NCBI RefSeq assembly: GCF_000373185.1
Contig: NZ_KB890649.1
Coordinates: 1-64,000 of the forward strand
Direction: 5' to 3'
Origin: Segatella paludivivens DSM 17968 = JCM 13650
GTDB lineage: Bacteria; Bacteroidota; Bacteroidia; Bacteroidales; Bacteroidaceae
Length of the DNA stretch: 64,000 bases
Positions 17,350-26,271 of the stretch are shown piece by piece. Numbering within the stretch: the first letter of the stretch is position 1; the number at the start of each line of letters is the position of its first letter. A program made the position numbers and the translations under genes. The notes beneath the pieces were generated by a model. The model did not search any database. It worked only from the letters and a program-made list of their open reading frames with translations, and had not been told where the DNA came from.

Positions 17350-19054
17350 TTGCAATGAAGTTTCTCCTTAGTCCAACATTATCAAAATGTTTACCAATCA
17401 TTGCTACCTTTTGCCCTTTCAAAACTTTTTTCACAGGTTTCTTTGGGAAAGCAGACTTATTTTTGAATACTCTCATAGCCGATAATACTACAGGATCGTC
17501 TTGATTTATGTATTCATTCCAAGCCTCTTCGTCAAGCATGTTGTAGACTATTCTACTATTGATGTAGCGTTCTAGCAACTTATGGCTCTTCATAATCATA
17601 AGGTTACGTCGCTGTAGTCCATGATGGTCTGCATAACCAGCAAACTTCTCAACTGTATTCTGCTTTGTTAGATAGTCGCTGAGTTCCATCATCTCCTTAA
17701 AGTTGTTCAACTTAGGACGATTATCATCAGTGTATGTAAATGCAAATTGCAGAATTAGTCCGCTCATAGATGCCTGTTTGTAGTATGATGTGATGCCTGT
17801 AGTGTCTTCTGGCACAAATATATCCGGAGTTATACCACCACCACCATAAACAGTACGTCCGTTTGCTGTGTGATATGCTGGACCTGTATGTTTAATGCTA
17901 TCTTGAGAGAAGAATTCTCCGTGTAGATATCTACTCATAAGATCTTGTTGATATTCTGGATCTTCACCATTTACATAAGGTTTCTGTATACAACGTCCAG
18001 AAGGAGTATAGTATCTGGCTATTGTAAGTCTGATCATGCTTCCGTCAGGGAATCCAATCTGTTGCTGAACAAGTCCCTTACCAAATGAGCGACGACCGAT
18101 GATAGTAGCACGGTCATTATCCTGCATCGCACCAGCGAAAATTTCGGAAGCTGAAGCTGAACCCTCGTTAATCAAAACTACCAATGGTATATTCTGGTAT
18201 GTACCCTTACCATCAGAACGATAGTCTTGTCTTGGACTCTTTCTACCCTGAGTATACACAATTAGTTTATTCTTAGGAAGGAATTCATTGGCAATTTGTA
18301 CGGCACTATTAAGGTAGCCACCGGTGTTATCGCGCAAATCTATTACTAGATTGCTGAAACCTTCTTGAGAAAGTTTAGCCAATGCAATTAGCATTTCTGG
18401 ATAAGTTGTTTCTCCAAAGTTCTTTATTCTGATGTAACCAGTTTCATCGTTAATCATGTAAGTAGCAGAAATACTCTTCTGTGGTATTTCACCTCTTGTA
18501 ACAGTGAAATATTTAACAGCTTTCTGTCCAAATCTCTCTACTCCAATCTTTACTTTTGTATCTTTAGGACCTTTAAGTCTATGCTGTGCTTCTTCGTTAG
18601 TAACTATCTTACCAACAAATCTCTTACCGTCTACATTTACAATTTTGTCACCAGCTAATATTCCAGCACGTTCTGCAGGTCCGTTTTTGATGACATTCTG
18701 TACATGTATAGTGTCTTCCCGAATGGTAAATTCGATGCCGACACCAGAGAAAGAACCTTTCAGATCATCATTTGCTGCTTGTACATCCTTTGCACTGATA
18801 TACACAGAATGTGGATCTAACTCTGATAGAATCTGTGGAATTGCCTTGTCGACAAGTGAGTCGATGTTAACTTTGTCAACATACTGATCATCAATAATGT
18901 GCAACAGATTGTTTAGTCTGTTACTTCCTGAATTGATGATATTCAGTCTGTTACCCGAAAAATGATTAGCATAAAACGTTCCGATAAAGATACCTGCCAC
19001 AACGCATAATGCCATGATAATTGGCATCCATCGGTTATTTCTTTTCTGCTCCAT
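17342..19054 (-). CDS. S41 family carboxy-terminal processing protease
   Basis: This 570-residue periplasmic serine protease is related to CtpA/Prc. A signal anchor lies at about 12-30 (IIMALCVVAGIFIGTFYANH). A PDZ domain follows at about 95-180 (GVGIEFTIREDTIHVQNVIK, GPAERAGILAGDKIVNVDGK). The peptidase core has NLVIDLRDNTGGYLNSAVQI, the nucleophile loop LINEGSASASEIFAGAMQD (Ser near 296) and the lysine loop RRSFGKGLVQQQIG. A C-terminal extension (about 420-570) is typical of Bacteroidetes homologues. It would trim or degrade envelope proteins. It is followed by the folate cyclo-ligase gene with an eight-base overlap. Confidence 0.94.
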   Translation of the reverse strand: MEQKRNNRWMPIIMALCVVAGIFIGTFYANHFSGNRLNIINSGSNRLNNLLHIIDDQYVDKVNIDSLVDKAIPQILSELDPHSVYISAKDVQAANDDLKGSFSGVGIEFTIREDTIHVQNVIKNGPAERAGILAGDKIVNVDGKRFVGKIVTNEEAQHRLKGPKDTKVKIGVERFGQKAVKYFTVTRGEIPQKSISATYMINDETGYIRIKNFGETTYPEMLIALAKLSQEGFSNLVIDLRDNTGGYLNSAVQIANEFLPKNKLIVYTQGRKSPRQDYRSDGKGTYQNIPLVVLINEGSASASEIFAGAMQDNDRATIIGRRSFGKGLVQQQIGFPDGSMIRLTIARYYTPSGRCIQKPYVNGEDPEYQQDLMSRYLHGEFFSQDSIKHTGPAYHTANGRTVYGGGGITPDIFVPEDTTGITSYYKQASMSGLILQFAFTYTDDNRPKLNNFKEMMELSDYLTKQNTVEKFAGYADHHGLQRRNLMIMKSHKLLERYINSRIVYNMLDEEAWNEYINQDDPVVLSAMRVFKNKSAFPKKPVKKVLKGQKVAMIGKHFDNVGLRRNFIANA

Positions 19055-19140
19055 ATTGTTTAATATTGTTTCTCTTTTTTGCAGTTACCTGCCTACTTAA
19101 TAAAACCCTCTCTTGCCATATAGACAAGGATGATGTCTCT

Positions 19141-19572
19141 CTATTCTTTTTCTCCTAAATAAATAACTTCAATACCTGCTTTTTTCATCAGGTTTATACC
19201 GTCTTCAAGTCGATATTTCTCACCATAAACTACGCGCTTTATTCCTGATTGTATAATCAGTTTTGAGCATTCAATACAAGGCGATGCCGTGACATAAAGG
19301 GTACTGCCGTCACTGTTGTTATTGCTTCGTGCCAGTTTGGTAATGGCATTAGCTTCAGCGTGCAATACATATGGAAGAGTGACATTGTTAGCATCTTCAC
19401 ACAAGTTTTCAAATCCACTTGGCGTTCCATTATATCCGTCACTGATAATCATCTTGTCTTTTACGACAAGTGCACCTACCTGTCTACGTTTGCAGTATGA
19501 GTTCTCAGCCCATATCCTTGCCATACGCAGGTATCTGTAGTCTAACTTCTCTTGTTTTTCCTCAGCAGTCAT
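19141..19572 (-). CDS. Deoxycytidylate (dCMP) deaminase
   Basis: This 143-residue zinc enzyme converts dCMP to dUMP for thymidylate synthesis. Zinc ligands and the catalytic Glu are in VLHAEANAIT (HAE motif) and TASPCIECSKLIIQSGIKRV (PCxxC motif). DGYNGTPSGFENLCED is the substrate loop of ComEB-type dCMP deaminases rather than cytidine or guanine deaminases. Length is standard. It sits between the M3 peptidase and S41 protease genes on the same strand with gaps of 27 and 86 bases, so it could belong to one transcript. Confidence 0.93.
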   Translation of the reverse strand: MTAEEKQEKLDYRYLRMARIWAENSYCKRRQVGALVVKDKMIISDGYNGTPSGFENLCEDANNVTLPYVLHAEANAITKLARSNNNSDGSTLYVTASPCIECSKLIIQSGIKRVVYGEKYRLEDGINLMKKAGIEVIYLGEKE

Positions 19573-19599
19573 ATTGGTTATATTTATTTAGTAGTAAAA

Positions 19600-21678
19600 C
19601 TATTCTTTTATTCCGTTTCTTTTCAATAATGCCTCAATAGTCGGTTCCTGTCCTCTGAATCTCTTATAGAGTGCCATAGGATGTTCGGTTCCGCCCTTTG
19701 AGAGGATATTGTTTCTGAAGCTTTTTGCTGTATTCTTGTCAAATATACCATTCTTCTTGAATACGCTGAAAGCATCAGCATCTAATACTTCTGCCCATTT
19801 GTAGCTATAGTATCCAGCTGCATATCCACCAGCCATGATATGACTGAACTGTACGGTCATACATGTATTTGGTAGTTGTTCAGACAGCATAGCCTTTTCC
19901 CAAGCTTTCTTTTCAAATGGGATTATATCTTCATTAAACTCGTCCTTCTTAGTGTAGTATGCCATGTCAAGGAGTCCAAAGCTTACTTGTCTCATGCAGC
20001 CGTAAGCAGCCATGAAATTTCTGCTCTTAACGATTCTGTCTATCAGTTCGTCTGGAATAGGTTCACCTGTTTGATAATGGAATGCGAATGTGCGCAAGAA
20101 ATCTTTCTCTACAGCATAGTTTTCCATGAACTGTGAAGGTAGTTCTACAAAATCCCACCATACGTTTGTACCGCTTAAACTCTCAAAGCGTGTGTTTGCG
20201 AACATACCATGTAGTGAGTGTCCGAATTCATGTAGAAATGTTTCAACTTCGCCAAGTGTAAGCAATGCAGGTTTATCATCAGTTGGTTTCGTCAAGTTCA
20301 TGACAAGACTCACGTGTGGTCTACTATTGTTTCCCTTGTGGTCTATCCATTGTCCCTTGAATTCTGTCATCCAAGCTCCACCTTGCTTACCGTTTCTAGG
20401 ATGGAAATCAGCATATAGCACAGCTAGGAAGCTGTTGTCTTCGTCAAACACTTCATAGGCTTTCACGTCTTGGTTATAAACCGGTATATCGTTATTTTCC
20501 TTGAATGTTATTCCGTATAGTTTTGTTGCAAGTCCGAATACACCTTTTATTACATTTGATATTTCAAAATACGGTCTTAGCATTTCTGCGTCTAGATTGT
20601 ATTTTTCCATTTGTAGTTTGTGTGAGTAGAAGCTGAAGTCCCATGGTTCTAGTTTGAAGTCTTTTCCTTCAACCTTCTTTGCCATAGCTTCAATCTCTCC
20701 AACCTCATTTTGTGCAGTTGGTTTATATGCATCTATTAGGTCGTTGAGCAGCTTATATACATTATCTGTATTGCTAGCCATTCTATGTTTCAATACATAG
20801 TCTGCGAATGTATCAAAGCCTAGTAGTTGTGCTATTTCCCTTCTAAGGTTTATGAGTTTCTTGCATATTTCCAGATTGTTTTCACTATTGTCGTGAGTAC
20901 ATTCTGTATTCCTTGCCATATACATATCCTTACGTAGATTACGCATTGTGGAATATGTCATGAATGGACTATAGCTAGGATAATCCAATGTAAATATCCA
21001 ACCCTCTTTGTCTTTTTCTTTTGCTGTTAGTGCAGCTGCCTCTTTTGCTGTGTCTGGCAGACCGTTAAGCTCATCTTCATTTTTAATATGTAGTTCGTAA
21101 GCCTTAGTCTCTTTCAATAAGTTCTGTGAAAATTGCAATGACATCATGCTTGCTTCCTCAGTGAGTTTGCGCAATCTATCCTTGTCTGCATCATTCAGCA
21201 AAGCACCGCTTCTGACAAAGCCATCATAGCTTTTGTCTAATAGCATCTGTTCTTCTGCTGTTAGTTCGCGATGATGCTCATGCACATATTTTATTTTCTC
21301 AAAAAGTTTCTTGTTAAGACTAACGTCATTTGAATGCTTGGTGAGTATAGGACTTAATTTTTGCGCAAGTGCGTCCATCTCGTCGTTTGTATCAGCACTA
21401 AGCATGCATGAAAAAACATTTGATACTCTATCTAATAGGTCGTAGTAATGTTCACCTTTCTCGTTGTCAACTCTTGCAATTGTATTATCAAATGTTGGTT
21501 CAGCTGTATCGTTGATGATTTTATCTATTTCTTCATCATCACGCTTAATGCCCTCCATAAATGCCTCTTCGTAATCAGAGGTTTTTATGCGTTCAAATGG
21601 AACAGTATAATGTGGTGTTCCGTAGTCTTCAAAAAATGGATTTATTCTTTTTGTATTATGTTTATTATTCTCAATCAT
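19600..21678 (-). CDS. M3 family metallopeptidase (oligopeptidase A / Dcp type)
   Basis: This 692-residue zinc peptidase degrades short peptides. The catalytic site is VETFLHEFGHSLHGMF (HExxH near residue 483), with the third ligand in FVELPSQFMEN. Other family marks are NPFFEDYGTPHYTVPFERIK at the N-terminus, FHPRNGKQGGAWM upstream of the zinc site, and MAGGYAAGYYSYKWAEVLDA near the end. There is no signal peptide, so it probably acts in the cytoplasm. The length agrees with the Dcp/PrlC group (about 680-700). The gene follows the Crp/Fnr regulator by 27 bases on the same strand. Confidence 0.94.
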   Translation of the reverse strand: MIENNKHNTKRINPFFEDYGTPHYTVPFERIKTSDYEEAFMEGIKRDDEEIDKIINDTAEPTFDNTIARVDNEKGEHYYDLLDRVSNVFSCMLSADTNDEMDALAQKLSPILTKHSNDVSLNKKLFEKIKYVHEHHRELTAEEQMLLDKSYDGFVRSGALLNDADKDRLRKLTEEASMMSLQFSQNLLKETKAYELHIKNEDELNGLPDTAKEAAALTAKEKDKEGWIFTLDYPSYSPFMTYSTMRNLRKDMYMARNTECTHDNSENNLEICKKLINLRREIAQLLGFDTFADYVLKHRMASNTDNVYKLLNDLIDAYKPTAQNEVGEIEAMAKKVEGKDFKLEPWDFSFYSHKLQMEKYNLDAEMLRPYFEISNVIKGVFGLATKLYGITFKENNDIPVYNQDVKAYEVFDEDNSFLAVLYADFHPRNGKQGGAWMTEFKGQWIDHKGNNSRPHVSLVMNLTKPTDDKPALLTLGEVETFLHEFGHSLHGMFANTRFESLSGTNVWWDFVELPSQFMENYAVEKDFLRTFAFHYQTGEPIPDELIDRIVKSRNFMAAYGCMRQVSFGLLDMAYYTKKDEFNEDIIPFEKKAWEKAMLSEQLPNTCMTVQFSHIMAGGYAAGYYSYKWAEVLDADAFSVFKKNGIFDKNTAKSFRNNILSKGGTEHPMALYKRFRGQEPTIEALLKRNGIKE

Positions 21679-21705
21679 ACTAACTTGTGTTATTATATAT
21701 CTATA

Positions 21706-22401
21706 TTATATTGTAAACTCTTTCGCCTGCATCATTGCAGTTTCAATCTTTTCAATATAAATGTAACCACGTTTAAGTTTCAAAATTCCTTTTTCTTCCA
21801 TTCTGTTCAATGCCTTTGACACATCCAGTCTGCTATCGTTTATTTCCTTCGCAAGTTGTGTCATCTTGATGTTGATGATTTTTCTTCCTGCTGGTCTAAG
21901 GCATCTGTCAGAGATAAATCTTATAATCCTGCTTTCCAGATTGTCGGGATACTTGCGTAGCAATTGCCTTTCTTGCTTTTGTATAATTGTTGACAGCATA
22001 TTCATAATATTAATTCTGAATATCATGTATTTGTCACTAAGTCTCATCACCTCGCTCTTGTCGATTTTCAATATTCTGCAAGTTGTCTTTGCTTTGAAAG
22101 TCTTTGTATAATTTTGTATCAGACCGAATAATCTTTCAGGCTGTAGAATCTCTGGTGATGAAATGTCTTCAATAATTTGGTAGCAATGATCCGCAGCAAT
22201 AGTAACAACTTCTGCAATTCCGTTTAGAAGAAACATAAGATGATTACAGTTCTCGTTCTCGTCTATGATAGTTTCTTCTGGCTCGTATTTATGGAAATCG
22301 AATTTCGTATGTGCCACAACATCTCCAAGGTCTGCTTTTCCAAGTCCTTGAAATAAAGGCAGAGTTAAAAGCTTGTTGTATAATTGAAATTCGTTCTCCA
22401 T
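21706..22401 (-). CDS. Crp/Fnr family transcriptional regulator
   Basis: This 231-residue regulator has an N-terminal cyclic-nucleotide-binding-like beta barrel (about 10-130; FHKYEPEETIIDENENCNHL, then a FLLNGIAEVV strand), a long dimer helix (MRLSDKYMIFRINIMNMLST) and a C-terminal winged helix (about 150-225). The winged helix contains MTQLAKEINDSRLDVSKALN and EEKGILKLKRGYIYIE. FNR-type N-terminal cysteines for an Fe-S cluster are absent, so it is not a classical oxygen-sensing Fnr. It is four bases downstream of apbE, at the end of an envelope gene string. It is a possible reader of the palindrome in front of the RIC gene at 29.9 kb, which is inference. Confidence 0.87.
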   Translation of the reverse strand: MENEFQLYNKLLTLPLFQGLGKADLGDVVAHTKFDFHKYEPEETIIDENENCNHLMFLLNGIAEVVTIAADHCYQIIEDISSPEILQPERLFGLIQNYTKTFKAKTTCRILKIDKSEVMRLSDKYMIFRINIMNMLSTIIQKQERQLLRKYPDNLESRIIRFISDRCLRPAGRKIINIKMTQLAKEINDSRLDVSKALNRMEEKGILKLKRGYIYIEKIETAMMQAKEFTI

Positions 22402-22405
22402 ATCT

Positions 22406-23440
22406 TTATTTCTCTATCTTTTTCTGTAATGCCGAAGAATACCACACTTTGTTTTTGCCGTCTTTCCCTACATAGATAAAGTATGCCATCAATTCAGGAT
22501 GTCTTTTCAATACTGCTTCAGATTTTTCTACTCCCAAAACCATGAATGCAGTTGCATAGGCGTCAGCTTCAGCACATCTGTTTGCCAAAACGGTTGATGA
22601 TAGAAGACTATGTTGAACAGGTCTACCAGTCTTCGGGTCTATTTCATGTGCGTATTTCTTGCCATTTTTATAGTAGAAATTACGATAGTTTCCACTTGTA
22701 GCCATTGCCTTGTCTGTGATATTCAACACAGTTTGAAGTTGCTGATTTGTGTTCAGACTGTCATCGGTAGGTTGGGTGACTCCAATCTTCCAAGGTAATC
22801 TCTTTTCGCTCAGACCGCTTGTAACTACTTCTCCACCAATCTCCACCATATAGTTCTTTATGTCATGGCGTCTCATTACGGTTGCTACAGCGTCACTGCC
22901 AAATCCCTTAGCAACAGCACTGAAATCAAGCATCATGTTTTTAAGTTTCTTAGAAAGATATGTCTTTCCGCTCAACTTCTCCACGTTGATGTTTTGCATT
23001 CCTACGAGTTTCCTCAGACTGTCTACCTGTTGCTGATCTGGCATCTTCTGGTGTTTGAATCCAAATCCCCATGCGTTTACAAGAGGAGCTACAGTAATAT
23101 CAAAAGCTCCATTTGTGTTCTTGCTCACGTCTTGTGACAATGTCAGCACATTCATAAACATATCACTGGCCTCTACTTTTTTGCCATTGTTGAAAGCTGC
23201 TACAGTAGATTTCTTATTGAACATTGAAAATTCACCATCAACTTTGTTAAGTTCAGCTAATATTTCATTGTTTAGATCCTTGTTATATTGATATGTAACG
23301 TGATACACCGTTCCGAAGATAAAACCCTCATCTTTCTGATAAGGCATATCCCTCTGTTGCTTTACGATAAGAACCGTACCGACTATAAGAGCCAGTAAAA
23401 ATGCAACTTGTGCGTAAGTTTTCTTTTTTCCTTTCATCAT
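22406..23440 (-). CDS. apbE: FAD:protein FMN transferase (ApbE family)
   Basis: This 344-residue periplasmic enzyme attaches FMN covalently to threonine residues of redox proteins, such as NQR/RNF subunits. A membrane anchor lies at about 10-27 (AQVAFLLALIVGTVLIVKQQ). Motifs are FIFGTVYHVTYQYN, FDITVAPLVNAWGFGFKHQK, MLDFSAVAKGFGSDAV, YMVEIGGEVVTSGLS, HEIDPKTGRPVQHSLLSSTV, and the metal-binding AEADAYATAFMVLG at the C-terminal part. There is no lipobox, unlike many ApbEs. Its start overlaps the end of the upstream DUF6048-like gene by four bases. Confidence 0.94.
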   Translation of the reverse strand: MMKGKKKTYAQVAFLLALIVGTVLIVKQQRDMPYQKDEGFIFGTVYHVTYQYNKDLNNEILAELNKVDGEFSMFNKKSTVAAFNNGKKVEASDMFMNVLTLSQDVSKNTNGAFDITVAPLVNAWGFGFKHQKMPDQQQVDSLRKLVGMQNINVEKLSGKTYLSKKLKNMMLDFSAVAKGFGSDAVATVMRRHDIKNYMVEIGGEVVTSGLSEKRLPWKIGVTQPTDDSLNTNQQLQTVLNITDKAMATSGNYRNFYYKNGKKYAHEIDPKTGRPVQHSLLSSTVLANRCAEADAYATAFMVLGVEKSEAVLKRHPELMAYFIYVGKDGKNKVWYSSALQKKIEK

Positions 23441-24138
23441 AGTTCAAATGTTATGTTAAATTCTCCACCAAGTCGGCTGTTGCCGCTTTTACCGTAACCT
23501 GGCACATACCATGCTTCTCCGATGTCTCCGTGTGTATGAAATAGTCTGCGCTTGTATCTCATGCTCCATCCCATTCTCACAGGTCCAAATATCTTTGCGT
23601 CAATAGTGAATACAGCTTCAAGCCAGTGATAAGTGCAACTTACGTCTTTAGCATTGAAGTCTGTCTTGTCGCCCCATATTGGATCAACGATCCCTGGGCT
23701 GTTTACGTCGTATTTAAAAGATGTATAAGCATATCTGAAACCTCCGTACACACGATATATATCATGTTTGTTTTTGCTAAGATTCCAGTCCATACCTATT
23801 CTGCCGTATGGGGCAGTTGATTTATATGTCAATTTTGTTGTAACATCCTCTGCGTTAGCTTTTCCTATACCTAGCTCTATGATAGGAAACCATTTGTCTT
23901 TAAGATTCACTCTCATTGCAGCTTGATATTGTCCATAGCTGCCGAATGCCAATTGAGCAGGTCCTACAAGATCTGTAGAAACGGCTATGCCTCTGAATAG
24001 TGGAATTGTATCAGGAGCAACTGTCGTCATGACTTTCTTTCTGCCTTGTTGTGCGTTAGCAGTAAGGAAAGTAAGCATGATAACACTAATTACTGCTGCT
24101 ATTCTTGAAATGTATGAGGAATGTACTCTTTGTAGCAT
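23437..24138 (-). CDS. Predicted outer membrane beta-barrel protein (DUF6048-like)
   Basis: This 233-residue secreted protein has a signal peptide (MLQRVHSSYISRIAAVISVI... ending TANAQQ). The mature protein has amphipathic strand patterns such as FRGIAVSTDLVGPAQLAFGS, RVNLKDKWFPIIELGIGKAN and GPVRMGWSMRYKRRLFHTHG, and ends in FNITFEL with a terminal aliphatic or aromatic strand. This is consistent with an 8-12-stranded barrel. It is recalled as DUF6048, regularly paired with DUF6452 in Bacteroidetes. Its start lies 53 bases inside the upstream gene, an unusually long overlap. Function unknown. Confidence 0.72.
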   Translation of the reverse strand: MLQRVHSSYISRIAAVISVIMLTFLTANAQQGRKKVMTTVAPDTIPLFRGIAVSTDLVGPAQLAFGSYGQYQAAMRVNLKDKWFPIIELGIGKANAEDVTTKLTYKSTAPYGRIGMDWNLSKNKHDIYRVYGGFRYAYTSFKYDVNSPGIVDPIWGDKTDFNAKDVSCTYHWLEAVFTIDAKIFGPVRMGWSMRYKRRLFHTHGDIGEAWYVPGYGKSGNSRLGGEFNITFEL

Positions 24139-24589
24139 CGTAAGTTACGTTTGGATTATTTATGACAATTGTGTCTATTCTGTTCTTGGTGTATTTTACA
24201 CCAGTTACAACGTGGAAGATGGCTGGATTACAATCCACTGCTTCAAAATGAGGACTATTTGTCTTGGTCACCTTTATTGTATCAAACTGAGAATCCGTGG
24301 AATTCTTTATTTCCATAAAGTATACGTCTTCGTTGCGTTGATAACTCATTGGTAGTTGAAAACTGTCTGTATTTACCGATTTGTTAATGATAACAGAGTC
24401 GTTACCGTCACCTAGGTTTGCCGACAAGGTTAGCGAGTCTGCCAGTGATTTAATACTACCTGCCAGTTTGTATTTTGCGTACACACGATTATTCAGCGGA
24501 CAATCAATGCTCGAACATCCTGCTACGACAAACAGCGTTATCAATATGTATAGGGATAATTTTAAATCCCATCCTCCGTTTTTCTTCAT
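24086..24589 (-). CDS. Lipoprotein of unknown function (DUF6452-like)
   Basis: This 167-residue lipoprotein has a signal ending FVVAGC (Cys25). The mature part begins SSIDCPLNNRVYAKYKLAGS, the CPL-N-x-V-x-x-xY pattern recalled for DUF6452 proteins, and continues as a beta-sandwich-like sequence (SDSLTLSANLGDGNDSVIIN, QLPMSYQRNEDVYFMEI). The partner downstream is a predicted barrel protein, and the pairing suggests a lipoprotein-barrel complex in the outer membrane. That is inference. One base separates it from the glycosyltransferase stop, and its 3' end overlaps the next gene by 53 bases. Confidence 0.72.
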   Translation of the reverse strand: MKKNGGWDLKLSLYILITLFVVAGCSSIDCPLNNRVYAKYKLAGSIKSLADSLTLSANLGDGNDSVIINKSVNTDSFQLPMSYQRNEDVYFMEIKNSTDSQFDTIKVTKTNSPHFEAVDCNPAIFHVVTGVKYTKNRIDTIVINNPNVTYDATKSTFLIHFKNSSSN

Positions 24590-24590
24590 T

Positions 24591-25541
24591 CTATATTTCT
24601 TTCTCTACTTGATAGTCGTTCCTTGAAGGGTTCTGTCTGCTTATAAGATCACCAAGAAATCCGGCTAGGAAAAATTGGCTACCTAAAAGCATTGTTGTAA
24701 GTGCTATATAGAAATATGGCGACTCTGTTATAAGTCTTTGTGGAATACCGTTGTATAAAGCGTATGCTTTGTCGGCACCTATGCATATAACAGCGAATAA
24801 ACCAATCATGAACATTATCGAACCAAGGAATCCAAAGACGTGCATAGGCTTCTTTCCGAAGTTGCTGAGAAACCAGAGAGTTATCAAGTCAAGATAACCA
24901 TTGAAGAAACGGTTAAGCCCGAATTTACTACTTCCGTATTTTCTCGCCTGATGTTGTACCACCTTTTCTCCGATTTTATCGAATCCTGCGCTCTTTGCAA
25001 GATATGGTATATATCTGTGCATTTCTCCATATACCTCAATGTTTTTAACAACATCCTTGCGATATGCTTTAAGTCCGCAGTTGAAATCGTGCAGATTGTG
25101 AACTCCGCTTATCTTTCTTGCCGTGGCGTTGAAAAGCTTTGTAGGTAGAGTCTTTGTGATAGGATCGTATCTCTTCTGCTTGTAGCCCGAAACAAGATCA
25201 AATCCATCTTCTGTTATCATTTTGTATAGTCCAGGTATTTCATCTGGAGAATCCTGCAAATCTGCGTCCATAGTGATTACTACGTCACCTTGTGCTTTTG
25301 CGAATCCACAATATAGTGCTGGACTTTTTCCGTAGTTTCTGCGGAACTTTAATCCCTTTACATTCTCGTCTTTTTTAGCTAAATTCTCAATCACATTCCA
25401 TGACTTGTCGGTACTTCCGTCGTTCACGAATATTATTTCATAGCTATAGTTATTGGCTTTCATCACGCGCTGTATCCACGCGTGTAGTTCTGGCAATGAT
25501 TCTTCCTCGTTGTAAAGAGGAATTACAATAGTTATATTCAT
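24591..25541 (-). CDS. Family 2 glycosyltransferase (dolichol-P-mannose synthase-like)
   Basis: This 316-residue membrane enzyme starts at ATG 25541 (MNITIVIPLYNEEESLPELH). The longer frame to 25592 would run into the upstream gene and lacks family similarity. Motifs are IIFVNDGSTDKSWNVIENLA, the metal-binding VVITMDADLQDSPDEIPGLY and LHDFNCGLKAYRKDVVKNIE. Two C-terminal membrane helices follow (VFGFLGSIMFMIGLFAVICI and YIALTTMLLGSQFFLAGFLG), as in GtrB/DPM-like enzymes that load sugars on polyprenyl phosphate. It forms an operon with the upstream DUF4199 gene (16-base gap). Confidence 0.93.
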   Translation of the reverse strand: MNITIVIPLYNEEESLPELHAWIQRVMKANNYSYEIIFVNDGSTDKSWNVIENLAKKDENVKGLKFRRNYGKSPALYCGFAKAQGDVVITMDADLQDSPDEIPGLYKMITEDGFDLVSGYKQKRYDPITKTLPTKLFNATARKISGVHNLHDFNCGLKAYRKDVVKNIEVYGEMHRYIPYLAKSAGFDKIGEKVVQHQARKYGSSKFGLNRFFNGYLDLITLWFLSNFGKKPMHVFGFLGSIMFMIGLFAVICIGADKAYALYNGIPQRLITESPYFYIALTTMLLGSQFFLAGFLGDLISRQNPSRNDYQVEKEI

Positions 25542-25557
25542 CTTGTTCTCAAACTTT

Positions 25558-26079
25558 TTATTTCTTAACTTTAAATCTTCCGAATGCTGCAATGAATATT
25601 GAGCATATCCAACCTATTATCAGATTGTATACCATTATCATAAATGATAGTTCAAGAGGCGTCATTTTGTTGATAAGTGTCATTGCGTCGTTGATTTCTT
25701 TTGTGTCAACGCCGTTTTGCTTATATGCAGTTTGCATTGCTAGCATCATCGTACTTATTGTTCCCATGAATCTTCCTTGGTCAAGAAACCTGAAATAGAG
25801 AAATTGTGCTACTCCGAATATCAGCGAACTGTAAAAAAAAGTATACATGCAGTACACAAGTGCTCTCCTGTAAGATATGGTACCTTCTAGAGCGTAGTTC
25901 TTGAAACTTATCATTCGCCATGCTACAAAGAATGGTGTTGACAAAGCTAGTAATCCACCAATGCTTGATTGTGGAGTGAAAATAGTAAATGCAAATGCTG
26001 AAATCCACAACAATGAGAGCAATGCTCCATCCTGTCGTGCGAATGCCTTTGTCTGATTTATGGCACTAATATTAATCAT
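25558..26079 (-). CDS. DUF4199 domain membrane protein
   Basis: This 173-residue integral membrane protein has four hydrophobic segments: ALLSLLWISAFAFTIFT, GLLALSTPFFVAWRMISF, VYCMYTFFYSSLIFGVAQFL, and a C-terminal SFMIMVYNLIIGWICSIFIA. The spacing and the region LDQGRFMGTISTMMLAMQ match DUF4199, a Bacteroidetes family commonly encoded just before a family 2 glycosyltransferase, as seen here. Function unknown, possibly an auxiliary of lipid-linked sugar handling. It is the first gene of the minus-strand string to 21.7 kb, with a -7 box at 26107-26114. Confidence 0.85.
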   Translation of the reverse strand: MINISAINQTKAFARQDGALLSLLWISAFAFTIFTPQSSIGGLLALSTPFFVAWRMISFKNYALEGTISYRRALVYCMYTFFYSSLIFGVAQFLYFRFLDQGRFMGTISTMMLAMQTAYKQNGVDTKEINDAMTLINKMTPLELSFMIMVYNLIIGWICSIFIAAFGRFKVKK

Positions 26080-26106
26080 TAACTGAATTTATGTTTATAA
26101 ACAGTG

Positions 26107-26114
26107 CAAAGATA
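26107..26114 (-). promoter_or_regulatory. -7 box of the DUF4199-glycosyltransferase string
   Basis: The minus strand reads TATCTTTG, 28 bases before the DUF4199 start codon. No clear TTTG is seen 19-21 bases upstream. It is divergent from the mutS2 promoter. Confidence 0.65.
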
Positions 26115-26222
26115 ATTATTTTCTATCATATAAATTCATAACAAGATTACTTTTTGGCTTATTTTTACTTTTTAAACGTAAAACTTTCGTTATCTGTCGG
26201 GTAACTTTAAACTTTAAAGCTA

Positions 26223-26252
26223 TTTGCATTCTACCAAAAAGTTGTATCTTTG
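26223..26252 (+). promoter_or_regulatory. Promoter of mutS2
   Basis: TTTG at 26223-26226 and TATCTTTG at 26245-26252 have an 18-base spacer. This rules out the longest reading frame of mutS2, whose first codons would lie upstream of the transcript, and leaves a leader of only about 5-15 bases. Confidence 0.75.
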
Positions 26253-26271
26253 CACCAAAGTAATGTCATTT

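Noticed and set aside
25542-25592. Longer N-terminus of the glycosyltransferase
   Set aside because: It would overlap the DUF4199 gene and adds sequence foreign to family 2 enzymes, which start at the MNITIVIPLYNE strand.
26224-26271. Longer N-terminus of MutS2
   Set aside because: The extra codons overlap the -7 box TATCTTTG and contain no MutS2-like sequence; the start was placed at 26272.
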